DNA from: Actinomycetota bacterium
Lineage (GTDB): Bacteria > Actinomycetota > Actinomycetes > Nanopelagicales > Nanopelagicaceae
Reading direction: 5' to 3'
Assembly (NCBI GenBank): GCA_026392945.1
Contig: JAPLBB010000024.1
Span: 1 to 35,298, forward strand
DNA: 35,298 bases
The notes beneath the pieces were generated by a model, which did not search any database, was not told the DNA's origin, and saw nothing but the letters and a program-made list of their open reading frames with translations. Positions 8,221 to 19,200 of the stretch are shown piece by piece. Position 1 is the first letter of the stretch; each line of letters begins with the position of its first letter. A program made the translations under genes and the position numbers.

Positions 8221-9602
8221 GTCGTAATCTCTATGATCTAATTGGATTAGCCGCCGGCATCTGCTTTATCTTGGCATTAAAGGGATTGTCTTCACCAAAA
8301 TCTGCTCGTCGCGGAAATCTTATTGGCGCAGTTGGCGCAACTATTGCAACCATAATTGTATTTTTCTATGCAAATGATGGAGAAGCATTACATAATCAAA
8401 ATTTAATTTTAGCTGCGATTGCATTTGGTGTATTAGTTGGCGTTCCAGCAGCACGCAAGGTACAGATGACTCAGATGCCACAACTAGTAGCGCTATTTAA
8501 CGGTGTTGGCGGTGGCGCTGCAGCATTGGTAGCAATTGTTGAGTACTTAAAGCTTGGTGATGGCGCGACAACTGCTGAAGTTATTGCAACAGTCTTTACT
8601 GTAATCGTTGGTTGTGTTTCATTCTCTGGATCAATAATTACCTTTATGAAGCTGCAGGAGTTAATGACAACCCGGCCAGTGATATTTCCATTTGGTCGTC
8701 AATTAATTGCACTCACTTTAATTGGTGTACTAGCCAGCGGTGGCTGGGTTATCTCATCCGGTGGTTCAACGCCACTATTGGTAAACGGATTACTTTCACT
8801 ATTATTTGGTATTTTGTTTGTGCTTCCAGTAGGTGGCGCAGATGTTCCTATTGTTATCTCACTACTTAACGCCTTTACCGGTTTAACAGTTGCTGCCTCT
8901 GGTTATGTTTTACAAACTACATTATTAATTGTGGCTGGAACTTTAGTTGGTGCATCAGGCACAATCCTGACTCGCTTAATGGCAGATGCGATGGGTCGAT
9001 CTTTATTTGGAACTTTGTTTGGTGCATTTACCGCCAAAGCACAAGCAAGCACAGGAGCAGTAGATGCTCGCCCAGTTAAATCTGGGTCACCTGATGATGT
9101 TGCAATACTTCTTAACTACTCACAGCGAGTAGTAATTGTTCCTGGCTTTGGTCTTGCAGTTGCACAAGCCCAGCACACAGTTAGAGAGTTAGCAGATTTA
9201 TTAGCATCAAAAGGTATTGAGGTTGCATATGGAATTCATCCAGTTGCCGGCCGCATGCCAGGACATATGAATGTTTTACTTGCTGAAGCAAATGTTCCAT
9301 ATGAACAATTAGTTGAGATGGAAGAGATAAATCCAACCTTCCCACAAACAGATGTTGTATTAGTTGTTGGTGCAAATGATGTGGTTAATCCAGCAGCAAA
9401 GACCACACCTGGTTGCCCTATTTACGGCATGCCGATTTTAGATGTTGCTCTAGCAGGCAATGTGATCTTCTTAAAGCGATCAATGCGCCCAGGCTTTGCT
9501 GGTATTGAAAACGAGCTTTTATATGAGGCGAAAACCACACTTCTATTTGGTGATGCGAAGGATTCGCTAACAAAAGTAGTTAGCGCCCTAAAAGCTTTGT
9601 AA
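8217..9602 (+). CDS. pntB: NAD(P) transhydrogenase subunit beta (PntB)
   Basis: 461 residues. The first 270 or so form the hydrophobic channel domain; the last 180 form the NADP(H)-binding domain III, with VVIVPGFGLAVAQAQHTVRELADLL, the invariant-type HPVAGRMPGHMNVLLAEANVPY and VVLVVGANDVVNPAAK all visible. Terminates the pnt operon; immediately behind its stop a SigR-type promoter for pirin begins at 9603. In a rhodopsin-bearing cell this complex can turn light-derived proton motive force into NADPH, an inference from both families' known activities. Confidence 0.96.
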   Translation: MSRNLYDLIGLAAGICFILALKGLSSPKSARRGNLIGAVGATIATIIVFFYANDGEALHNQNLILAAIAFGVLVGVPAARKVQMTQMPQLVALFNGVGGGAAALVAIVEYLKLGDGATTAEVIATVFTVIVGCVSFSGSIITFMKLQELMTTRPVIFPFGRQLIALTLIGVLASGGWVISSGGSTPLLVNGLLSLLFGILFVLPVGGADVPIVISLLNAFTGLTVAASGYVLQTTLLIVAGTLVGASGTILTRLMADAMGRSLFGTLFGAFTAKAQASTGAVDARPVKSGSPDDVAILLNYSQRVVIVPGFGLAVAQAQHTVRELADLLASKGIEVAYGIHPVAGRMPGHMNVLLAEANVPYEQLVEMEEINPTFPQTDVVLVVGANDVVNPAAKTTPGCPIYGMPILDVALAGNVIFLKRSMRPGFAGIENELLYEAKTTLLFGDAKDSLTKVVSALKAL

Positions 9603-9628
9603 GGAATAAAACTTACTTAAAATTAGTT
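9603..9628 (+). promoter_or_regulatory. SigR (ECF) promoter of the pirin gene
   Basis: GGAAT at 9603-9607 and GTT at 9626-9628 are separated by exactly 18 bases, the consensus of the actinobacterial thiol-stress sigma factor SigR/SigH. It starts directly behind the pntB stop and leaves a leader of about 30 bases with SD GGAG (9657-9660) before GTG 9665. The only other perfect match I found by eye in an intergenic region is in front of sigR itself. Confidence 0.75.
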
Positions 9629-9664
9629 ATACAACTACTTACTTAATACAAATATTGGAGATAT

Positions 9665-10714
9665 GTGCCAGCAATAACCGTTCGTGATATCACCGTCCTT
9701 CCGCGCGTAGTTGCTGATGAAAATTTGCGACCTCGTCGCGTAAAAAGTATTACTACCGCCCCACAAGGTCATGAGGGTGAAGGCTTTCCAGTAAGGCGAG
9801 CATTTGCTGGTGTTGATTTAGCAGATTTAGATCCATTTATTCACTTAGATCAAATGGGTGAGGTTGAGTACGCACCAGGTGAACCAAAGGGAACTCCTTG
9901 GCACCCACATCGTGGTTTTGAAACTGTTACTTACATTATTGATGGAATTTTTGATCACTATGACAACCATGGTGGCGGTGGAACTATCTCTGATGGTGAT
10001 ACTCAATGGATGACTGCAGGTGCTGGAATTTTGCACATTGAAACTCCACCAGAGCATTTAGTTGTTAGTGGTGGTTTATTTCATGGCTTTCAGCTTTGGG
10101 TAAATTTACCGGCGGCAAAAAAATGGTCACCACCTGCTTATCAAGATTTGCGAGCATCAGATGTTTCACTTCTTTCATCAAGTGATGGTGGCGCACTCCT
10201 TCGCGTAATCGCTGGCGAGGTTGCTGGTCATACCGGTCCTGGCTCTACTCAAACGCCAATTACATTAGTTCATGCCACATTACAACCTGGTTCTGAACTT
10301 CGCTTGCCATGGAATGCTTCATACAATGCGCTAGCTTATGTATTAAATGGTTTTGGCACAGTTGGCGATGAAAAACACCCAATTAAAACTGGTCAACTTG
10401 TTACCTATCGTGATGGTGATGTCATTGTGATTACTGCAGATTTAAATCAAGAGTCACGTTCACCAGCTATGGATGTTTTAATCTTAGGTGGATTACCAAT
10501 TAAAGAACCAGTTGCCTGGATGGGCCCATTTGTTATGAACACAAAGACTGAGGTTTTAAAAGCCTTTGATGATTTCCAAAAAGGTGTATTAGGAATTGTG
10601 CCACCTGATTGGAGTAAGAAAGTAAGACCAGTAAGCAGAGATGGTATTGGTTATAAGTTAAGTGGAGATTTAAAGGGTGTTCATGGAACTCCGGAAGAGT
10701 TACAAGAGAGTTAA
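9665..10714 (+). CDS. Pirin family cupin protein
   Basis: 349 residues, two cupin domains. The metal-binding set of pirins is present: His80 and His82 in WHPHRGFE, His124 and Glu126 in GILHIE, with the intervening GDTQWMTAGAG typical. The C-terminal pirin domain follows (about 190-300). Bacterial pirins have been described as quercetinases or as modulators of central metabolism, so the substrate cannot be told from sequence. The start is GTG, chosen because GGAG lies four bases upstream and the next codons read PAITVRDI. It has its own SigR-type promoter, separating it from the pnt operon and placing it in the thiol/oxidative-stress response. Confidence 0.92.
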   Translation: MPAITVRDITVLPRVVADENLRPRRVKSITTAPQGHEGEGFPVRRAFAGVDLADLDPFIHLDQMGEVEYAPGEPKGTPWHPHRGFETVTYIIDGIFDHYDNHGGGGTISDGDTQWMTAGAGILHIETPPEHLVVSGGLFHGFQLWVNLPAAKKWSPPAYQDLRASDVSLLSSSDGGALLRVIAGEVAGHTGPGSTQTPITLVHATLQPGSELRLPWNASYNALAYVLNGFGTVGDEKHPIKTGQLVTYRDGDVIVITADLNQESRSPAMDVLILGGLPIKEPVAWMGPFVMNTKTEVLKAFDDFQKGVLGIVPPDWSKKVRPVSRDGIGYKLSGDLKGVHGTPEELQES

Positions 10715-10750
10715 ATCAGTTAGATAAGTACTTGCGGCCTCAAATACCAA

Positions 10751-12097
<1,347 letters not shown>

Positions 12098-12110
12098 CTA
12101 ACCTTTTAGA

Positions 12111-12727
12111 TTAAATCCCCGCTTGGTTTAAGCCATAGATCGAGGGCCAAATAGCAAAACTGATCGACACCGGCAGGATTAAAAAGACTACCGGGATGAG
12201 TAAGGCGATCTCACTCTTACCCGATTTCTTAAGAGCGCCAGATTTATCTGTTTATTTAAAGATTGAACCTGATTATTTAAAACATCTAAAATCGGTGTAC
12301 CGCGTTGGATTGCGATTTGGATTGAGTTAGTTAGCCGCCTTACCTGGGATGAGCCGGTCGCGACCGCAATCTGCTCCAACGTTTGTGCCAGGTTTCTGCC
12401 ACCTTCATACTTTGAAAAACTTTGGTCAATTAACTTCGGAATATGTCCGACTGAGCGTTGTGAAATATACCGAAGCGCCATCATCGGACTTTCACCTGCT
12501 GAAATCATAATTGAAAGCATTTGTAAGATATTTACTAATTCTTCATTTACCTCACTCTCTTTTACTTCACTGCCAGTTAATTTCCGCATCAACTGCTTAA
12601 GCCAACTTAGTTGCTTTGCATAATTCGAAACTGAAAGCAGATTAGCGATCTCTATTAGGATTAATCTGATCGAATAAATAATTGCTGGTGCTACTAAAAT
12701 CAAAATATAAAATTGTGTTCGATTCAT
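12111..12727 (-). pseudogene. tadC: TadC-like pilus platform protein, interrupted by a one-base frameshift
   Basis: The first frame (from ATG 12727) gives a type II/IV secretion F-domain platform protein up to QINLALL, then ends in a short aberrant tail (stop at 12188). The -1 frame continues the missing ending: LKKSGKSEIALLIPVVFLI and then a hydrophobic helix and stop at 12111. The switch falls at about 12229-12240. One extra base would make an intact 205-residue TadC with its normal last transmembrane helix. The ATG overlaps the tadB stop (ATGA). Possibilities are an assembly/sequencing deletion, a recent mutation, or a -1 slip; the site CTCTTAAG is not a standard slippery heptamer. I think an error or recent mutation most likely. 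Confidence 0.8.
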
Positions 12728-13383
12728 TTTGTACTAATCTGCATTGTAAATAGGCGTTTAGGCTTTGGTAGTTTGGCGATCTTACTCATCCAAAGGTAAG
12801 CAAGTAGAGTCGCAACCACACCAAAAATCATTAGTAATTGTCCAGTTGGTTGTAGATAGGCAACTCTGGCATTTTCTTGGGTCCGCAAAATAGCAAATAA
12901 AAGCCATGGTGCTAACGCTGCTAAGTTTGCAGAGTTTTTGATCCAGCCAAATCTGGTATTTATTTCAGCTCTCAGCGCTAGATCTGCTGATACATACTCA
13001 GATATTTCTCTTAAAACTTTAATTGTGTTTTTACTACCAAACTTAGTTGCAAAGTAAAGAGTCTCAAAAAGTTGATCGGTAATCGGATCGGCAAACTCTT
13101 CCTTTAAATCATTAAGGACAACCTCAAATTTTTCTCCAGCTATTAGTCGCTTAGAAAATCTATCAAACTCATTTCTTGTCGATTGAGGTCCCACCGTAGC
13201 AAGATTTGCCAAACTCTCAGATATAGATGCCCCGGATTGAAGGGATGAAATAAGTAAATCTAAAACTTCTGGCCAAGCCTCTGCCCGCTTTACCCTTATT
13301 TTACTTGCCTTATAGGAGATGATTGCCAGGTAGAGTGCAAGTGTAAATAATGTGAATAATATTAATAGAGTAATTGGTTGCAT
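12724..13383 (-). CDS. tadB: TadB-like type IV pilus/secretion inner-membrane protein
   Basis: 219 residues with an N-terminal helix (about 5-24), the type II secretion F domain (WPEVLDLLISSLQSGASISESLANLA to ALRAEINTRFGWIKNSANLAALAPWLLF) and a C-terminal pair of membrane helices around 150-200. It would pair with TadC as the platform on which the TadA ATPase works. Follows tadA by two bases and overlaps tadC by four. Small actinobacterial TadB/TadC pairs of this size are common. Confidence 0.85.
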   Translation of the reverse strand: MQPITLLILFTLFTLALYLAIISYKASKIRVKRAEAWPEVLDLLISSLQSGASISESLANLATVGPQSTRNEFDRFSKRLIAGEKFEVVLNDLKEEFADPITDQLFETLYFATKFGSKNTIKVLREISEYVSADLALRAEINTRFGWIKNSANLAALAPWLLFAILRTQENARVAYLQPTGQLLMIFGVVATLLAYLWMSKIAKLPKPKRLFTMQISTK

Positions 13384-13385
13384 CT

Positions 13386-14396
13386 TTAAAGACTTCGCTT
13401 AGCTAAGATATTTGCGAGAGAAGCTAGACCTTTTACATATTTTGTGCCATCCCACTTGAATAATGTCTCTACCTCAATTACTCCTTCTTCACTCCGTCCT
13501 GTAACAAAAGCAACCTCTACAACCCTTCTTACTCCGGTTGTATCAAGGCTGCACTGCACAACTAAATCAATACAGCTTGCAATTGTGGGAGTAATAAAAC
13601 TTTGTGCAATATTTTCACCAGCTAACAGTGGTAGAAGTTGCAATTTACTTATTGCGCCTCTGGCAGAGTTTGCGTGCACAGTTGCCATACCTGGCAGGCC
13701 AGAGTTCAACGCAATTAATAGATCAAGTGCCTCTGCTTCCCTAACCTCACCAACAATTATTCGGCTTGGCCGCATGCGCAGGGATTCTTTAATCAATTTA
13801 CGAAGTGATATCTCACCTTCCCCCTCTAAATTTGCATTCCTTGTTTGTAGTGCAATCCAGTCCGGCAAGTTTGGCTTTAATTCAAAAACCTCTTCAATAG
13901 TTATAACTCGCTCACCTGGTGATACTTGTGAAATTAAAGCATTTAAAAATGTGGTCTTTCCAGCTTGAGTTCCACCACTAACTAATATATTAAATCCGCA
14001 GTCAATTGCACTTACTAATATCTCTAAGATCTCTTTATTTATTGAACCAATCTTCAATAAATCTGCTAAAGAGTTTACGTAATTTAGATGTTTTCGAACA
14101 TTAACCGCCCAATGAGTAGCAGTTACCTCAGGGATTGCTACATGCAATCGGCTGCCATCTGGCAATCGTGCATCAACAAATGGATTACTCACATCCAGGC
14201 GCCTGCCACCCCAGATTAGTAATCTTTCAATTAGATCGTGCACAACTTCTTTTGTTAAAACTAAATTAGTCAATTCACTTTTTCCGGCGCGAGCTATGAA
14301 TACTCGATTTGGGGTATTAATCCATATCTCTTCAATTGAATCATCCTCGATTAGTTTTTGTAGCGGGCCAAAACTTTGTAATTGGTTGTTTTCCAT
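13386..14396 (-). CDS. tadA: TadA/CpaF secretion ATPase
   Basis: 336 residues; hexameric ATPase of the Tad pilus. Walker A is SGGTQAGKTTFLNAL (about 160-174), the Asp-box/Walker B region is RVITIEEVFEL and MRPSRIIVGEVREAEALDLL, and the His box is PGMATVHANSA. The N-terminal domain (LIEDDSIEEIWINTPNRVFIARAGK) is the short CpaF form with no FHA or other extension, making it shorter than many CpaF proteins. The window has no flp prepilin, prepilin peptidase, TadE or TadZ, so these must be elsewhere, or the pilus is reduced. Confidence 0.93.
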   Translation of the reverse strand: MENNQLQSFGPLQKLIEDDSIEEIWINTPNRVFIARAGKSELTNLVLTKEVVHDLIERLLIWGGRRLDVSNPFVDARLPDGSRLHVAIPEVTATHWAVNVRKHLNYVNSLADLLKIGSINKEILEILVSAIDCGFNILVSGGTQAGKTTFLNALISQVSPGERVITIEEVFELKPNLPDWIALQTRNANLEGEGEISLRKLIKESLRMRPSRIIVGEVREAEALDLLIALNSGLPGMATVHANSARGAISKLQLLPLLAGENIAQSFITPTIASCIDLVVQCSLDTTGVRRVVEVAFVTGRSEEGVIEVETLFKWDGTKYVKGLASLANILAKRSL

Positions 14397-14474
14397 CTGC
14401 TAATTATTGAAAATACGCGCATCAATATGCCGGGGTGTGAATATAACTATATGGCTAAGTAAAAATACTTTGCG

Positions 14475-14957
14475 TTACTTTAAAAAATGGAGTTTATCTA
14501 TTTCAGCATACCAATCTAATTGGCTTTCACCAGAATTGTGATAAGAGATCGCGAGTTCTAGATATTTAGATAGCAAATCACTAGTTCGCGTTAAAAGTAA
14601 CTCTCCATCAGGTTTGCTCATGCCGGTTAAAAATACCCAAAACCCCAGTGTTGAAACCCTGCAAATACAATCTGATTGCCTAAATATATTTTGCAGATCA
14701 AAATATATTTTTACTAATTCGCTTTCAACTTCAATTTTCACCTGATCTGTGTCAATTTGATTATTGTTTGCTAGATAACTTTTTAGATTAAACCTGACGC
14801 TAATAACGATTAGCTGATTTTGATTTCGGTCAGAAAGTTGCAGATCCCGCTTAATAATCTGATCAAACCTACTTTGTGATATTGCACCAGTTAATAGGTC
14901 AATCGCACCATTATTAGCAAAAAATATTTGATCTGTTATCTCAGAGTGATCATTCAT
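14475..14957 (-). CDS. Degenerate GGDEF-domain protein
   Basis: A 160-residue protein whose layout is that of a diguanylate cyclase domain: IDLLTGAISQSRFDQIIKRDL matches the D-x-LTGLxNR-x-xF opening, QLIVISVRFNLKSYLA sits where the LxxxDID-FK strand should be, and RQSDCICRVSTLGFWVFLTG aligns with the R-xGGDEF-hairpin. The GGDEF signature is replaced by STLGFW and the metal-binding Asp of the first strand is gone, so synthesis of c-di-GMP is improbable. No membrane helix. It is transcribed toward tadA with a 78-base gap, hinting at a structural or regulatory role in pilus assembly. The assignment is a reading of weak similarity. Confidence 0.55.
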   Translation of the reverse strand: MNDHSEITDQIFFANNGAIDLLTGAISQSRFDQIIKRDLQLSDRNQNQLIVISVRFNLKSYLANNNQIDTDQVKIEVESELVKIYFDLQNIFRQSDCICRVSTLGFWVFLTGMSKPDGELLLTRTSDLLSKYLELAISYHNSGESQLDWYAEIDKLHFLK

Positions 14958-14984
14958 TATGGGGCTAGAGGGTAGTATTTAAAG

Positions 14985-15359
14985 GTGAATCTGAAAAGTG
15001 TTTTTGCCACCGAAAACTGCAGAAGGCGTGCAATTTTTCTACTTAAGGCAGAGAGTGGGTTGCTTCTTGCCCTCGTTGTTTATTTGATCCTGGCTCCACT
15101 TGTCTCAGATGTATCAGTTCCATCAGCATTATCTGCGGAGATAGTTTTTGGATTACTTGGTGCGACTGGACTTTGGTTTTGCGCAAAGGGCTTTAAGGAT
15201 CAGAAATCTTACGGCCGTGCACCTGCAGTTCTTGCAAATCTGATTGCACTTGGAGTTTCTTACTACATGATCTCAGGTAGTTTGTTAATAGTTGGTATTC
15301 CATTATTAATACTGGCAACAATTACTTTAGTTTCATCTGCCTTAGGTTATTCAGAGTAA
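14985..15359 (+). CDS. Small four-helix membrane protein of unknown function
   Basis: 124 residues with about four hydrophobic helices (23-43, 51-66, 80-96, 98-118) and a basic N-terminus NLKSVFATENCRRRAIFLLK. I do not recognise a family. It starts at GTG 14985, 27 bases from the divergent GGDEF-like gene, and its stop abuts the stop of the SDR gene with no base between, so coding on both sides is compact. It may have a downstream start. Confidence 0.6.
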   Translation: MNLKSVFATENCRRRAIFLLKAESGLLLALVVYLILAPLVSDVSVPSALSAEIVFGLLGATGLWFCAKGFKDQKSYGRAPAVLANLIALGVSYYMISGSLLIVGIPLLILATITLVSSALGYSE

Positions 15360-16088
15360 CTACCAATCAACTACTGTTCGATCCTCCCAAAGTAATCCGG
15401 TTTTATCTTTTGTAGCATCAAAATCTCTAGTGGCCAACCAGATTGCAGTTTCAGCACCTTCTTGCGCACTTCGTGGTGCGTCTTCACCACCCATATCTGT
15501 GCGGCAATGGCCTGGACAAATAGCATCAACTAGGAAGCCACGTGCACCGAGTCCAGTTTCGTAAGAAAGATTCTTAACAAATGCATTAACTCCTGCTTTA
15601 CTAATTCGATATGGCGCAAGTCCACCATGTGTTCCTGGTCCACTCATTCTGCCAAGACAAGCGGAGTAAACAACGACTCTACCTTTTCTAGCTTCTGCCA
15701 TCGCTGGTGCTAACTGATTGACTGCTGTAAACACTGCATCTAAATTAATTGATAATGTCCGGCGCCATTCTTCATCATTTGTTCTAAGAGTTTTAGACAT
15801 CTTGTCGCTCATCACTCCATGGGCTAAAACTAATACATCTAAAACTTCAAAACCTTTACTGGTTGCATCCTGAGTTATCTCAGTTAACACTTCACGAAAT
15901 TTCTTGCTATCTGAAACATCTACTGACCGATAACTGCAGCCAAGGGTTTTCGCACTTTCTTCAATTCGCTCCTGATCCTTACCAATTATGCAAACAGATA
16001 TGCCGGCGGCAATTAAGCCTTTGGCGGTTTCATATCCAAGGCCTCTAGATCCCCCGGTAACAATCGCCCACTTTTTCGAATCACTCAT
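15360..16088 (-). CDS. Short-chain dehydrogenase/reductase
   Basis: 242-residue classical SDR. Cofactor loop TGGSRGLG is at residues 11-18; the catalytic triad is Ser in VVYSACLG and Tyr/Lys in APYRISKAGV (YxxxK). The region after (ICPGHCRTDMGGEDAPRSAQEGAETAIWLAT) is that of the family, with a carbonyl-reductase-like ending. An NADPH preference is suggested but not proven by the basic residue after TGGS (SR). Substrate unknown. Convergent with the small membrane gene and divergent from kgd, from which 161 bases separate it. Confidence 0.9.
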   Translation of the reverse strand: MSDSKKWAIVTGGSRGLGYETAKGLIAAGISVCIIGKDQERIEESAKTLGCSYRSVDVSDSKKFREVLTEITQDATSKGFEVLDVLVLAHGVMSDKMSKTLRTNDEEWRRTLSINLDAVFTAVNQLAPAMAEARKGRVVVYSACLGRMSGPGTHGGLAPYRISKAGVNAFVKNLSYETGLGARGFLVDAICPGHCRTDMGGEDAPRSAQEGAETAIWLATRDFDATKDKTGLLWEDRTVVDW

Positions 16089-16249
16089 AGGCGCAACCTT
16101 GCCGTTAATTTAGGGTTCTTACCAGCCTAAAATATGTGCTGGTGGCCACTTTCCTTGGTTACAACACCTATAAGGTTAAACAAGGTTGGCGTGAGAGTTA
16201 AGATTAATCTGTTGAACAAAGTCTATTTGGGCAAAATAAGGAGCGATAA

Positions 16250-19200
16250 GTGAGCGAAGCAGGAGCGAATACGCCCGCTAATCACTTTGGTGGCTCCTTT
16301 GGTCCTAATGAGTGGTTAGTTCAAGAGATGTATGAAAGATATCAAGTAGATCCAGCATCAGTAGATAAAGCTTGGTGGGATTTCTTTGCCGATTTTAAGG
16401 GCACACCATCGTTAAGTACTTCTACAAACTCTGGTTCATCAAAACCTGGAGTTCCACCAATTCCTAAATCACAATCAGCCAAACGAGTAGAACCAGCACC
16501 GGTTGTAACACCACAACCTAAAGTAGAAGTTTCTCAACCAATTATTGAAAAGATTTCAGAACCAATTAGTAATTCAGTGACAACAATGAAGCCAGCGGAC
16601 CCAATTGTTAAACCGATTCCAACTTTAATAACCCCAAATGCTTCTTCTGTTGAACCACTTCGCGGTGTGGCTGCACGAGTTGTGCAATCCATGGAAGGCT
16701 CACTTTCTGTACCGACAGCAACAAGCGTGCGAGTCGTCCCGGCGAAGTTATTGATTGATAATCGAACTGTTATTAACAATCACTTGAAGCGTGGTCGTGG
16801 TGGCAAAGTTTCATTTACCCACCTAATCGGTTACGCGATGATTAAAGCAGCAAGAGCAATGCCAGAGATGAATGCCTTCTTTACTGAGTTAGAAGGAAAG
16901 CCAGCAGTTGGACATCCAGAACATATTAATTTAGGTATAGCAATTGATTTACCAAAGGCAGATGGATCTAGACAATTATTGGTTCCATCAATTAAGGGAT
17001 GCGAAGATTTAGATTTTGCACAATTTTGGTCTGCGTATGAAGATATGGTTAGAAAAGCTAGGACTGGCGCGTTAACAGTTGAAGATTTTGCCGGCACAAC
17101 ACTGTCGCTTACAAATCCCGGCACAATTGGAACAGTTCACTCCGTCCCAAGATTGGTGCAAGGACAAGGATTAATTCTTGGTGTTGGCGCACTTGATTAT
17201 CCAGCCGAATTCCATGGAACTAATGAACAAACACTTGCTGAATTAGCAATTAGCAAGGTGGTAACAATAACTAGTACTTATGATCACCGAATTATTCAGG
17301 GTGCCCAATCTGGTGATTTCCTTCGCCGAATTCACGAAATTTTACTTGGTGAAGAAAACTTCTACGATGAAATATTTGAAGCCCTACGGATTCCATATGT
17401 ACCAATTCGCTGGGTCGTTGATATGCAATTTGAAAAAGATGATGATGTAAGTAAGACAGCACGAGTACAAAAGTTAATTGACGCATATCGCACAACTGGA
17501 CATTTAATGGCTGATATTGAGCCGTTAGCTTATGTACAAAGATCTCACCCGGACTTAGATGTTGTAAATCATGGTTTATCTCTATGGGATCTAGATCGAG
17601 AGTTTGCAACTGGTGGATTTGGTGGCAAACCATTTATGAAATTACGTAGAATTTTAGGAGTACTTCGCGACTCATACTGCCGCACAATCGGTGTTGAATA
17701 TATGTATATTGCCAATCCAGATGAACGTAAATGGATTCAAGAGCGCATTGAAGTAGGTGCACCAAGAACTGTTCGCCAAGAACAACTGCGAATATTACGA
17801 AAATTAAATAGCGCAGAGGCATTTGAATCATTTTTACAAACTAAATATGTCGGACAAAAGCGATTTTCACTAGAAGGTGGTGAGTCGGTAATTCCATTGC
17901 TTGATGCGATGATCTCATCAGCAGCTGATTCTGGTTTAGATGAAGTGTGTATTGGAATGCCACACCGCGGGCGTCTTAATGTTTTAGCAAATATTGCTGG
18001 TAAATCATATGGGCAGATATTTCAAGAGTTTGAAGGAAATTACCATGACAATGAGGTGCATGGATCTGGCGATGTTAAGTATCACTTAGGAACTAAGGGG
18101 ACATTTACAGCTGAATCAGGGGCGACTACCAAAATTTATTTAGCAGCAAACCCATCCCACTTAGAGGCAGTAAATCCAGTACTTGAAGGAATTGTTCGCG
18201 CTAAGCAAGATAAATTAAGAGCTACTGCTGGTGATACATCTATTGATGAACAATCTTCCTATCCAGTTCTCCCAATTCTTTTACATGGCGATGCTGCATT
18301 TGCTGGGCAAGGAGTTGTTTCTGAAACACTTTCGTTATCACTTTTAAAGGGATACCGAACTGGTGGGACTATTCACATTGTTGTAAACAACCAAGTTGGA
18401 TTTACTACTTCACCGCATGCTGCTCGGTCATCAACTTACTCAACTGACATTGCAAAAATGATTCAGGCTCCGGTCTTTCACGTTAATGGTGATGACCCAG
18501 AAGCTTGTGTTCGTGTTGCGCGCCTTGCATTTGAATATAGACAGGCATTTAACAAAGATGTTGTAATCGACATGGTTTGTTACCGTCGTCGAGGACATAA
18601 TGAAGGTGATGAGCCAAGCTTTACTCAACCACTTATGTATAAATTAATTGATGCAAAGCGATCAACTAGAAAGCTTTACACCGAAGCATTAATTGGTCGT
18701 GGCGATATAACAGTCGAAGAGGCAGAAGAGGTTCTGCGTGACTATCAGCAACAGTTAGAGGGTGTGTTTACCTCAGTCCACAACACTGAGCCAGAAAGTG
18801 ATCCGAATTGGAGAGCACCAGTTGTTCCTGCTCCACATACCGTAAACACTGCGGTATCTGAAGCCGAATTAAGAAAGATTGCGGCAACTCAATCTGCATT
18901 CCCATCTGAATTTACCGTTCATCCAAAATTATTGCCACAATTGTTAAAGCGAACTGAAATGCTAGATGAGGCAACAGTTGATTGGGCGACTGGCGAAATG
19001 TTTGCATTCGGCTCACTATTACAAGAGGGTTATCCAATCCGCATGAGTGGACAAGATGTTAGACGCGGAACATTTAGTAATCGCCATGCAGTAATTGTTG
19101 ATAAAGAAACTGGAAAAGATTTATTCCCACTTAGATCTTTAGTTAAAGATCCTAATCAATTCCATATTTATGACTCACTCCTTTCTGAGTATGCAGTAGT

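Noticed and set aside
17292-17831. Minus-strand frames within kgd (113 and 65 aa)
   Set aside because: Shadows of the E2/E1 coding region, low complexity and without motif; kgd is intact through the region.
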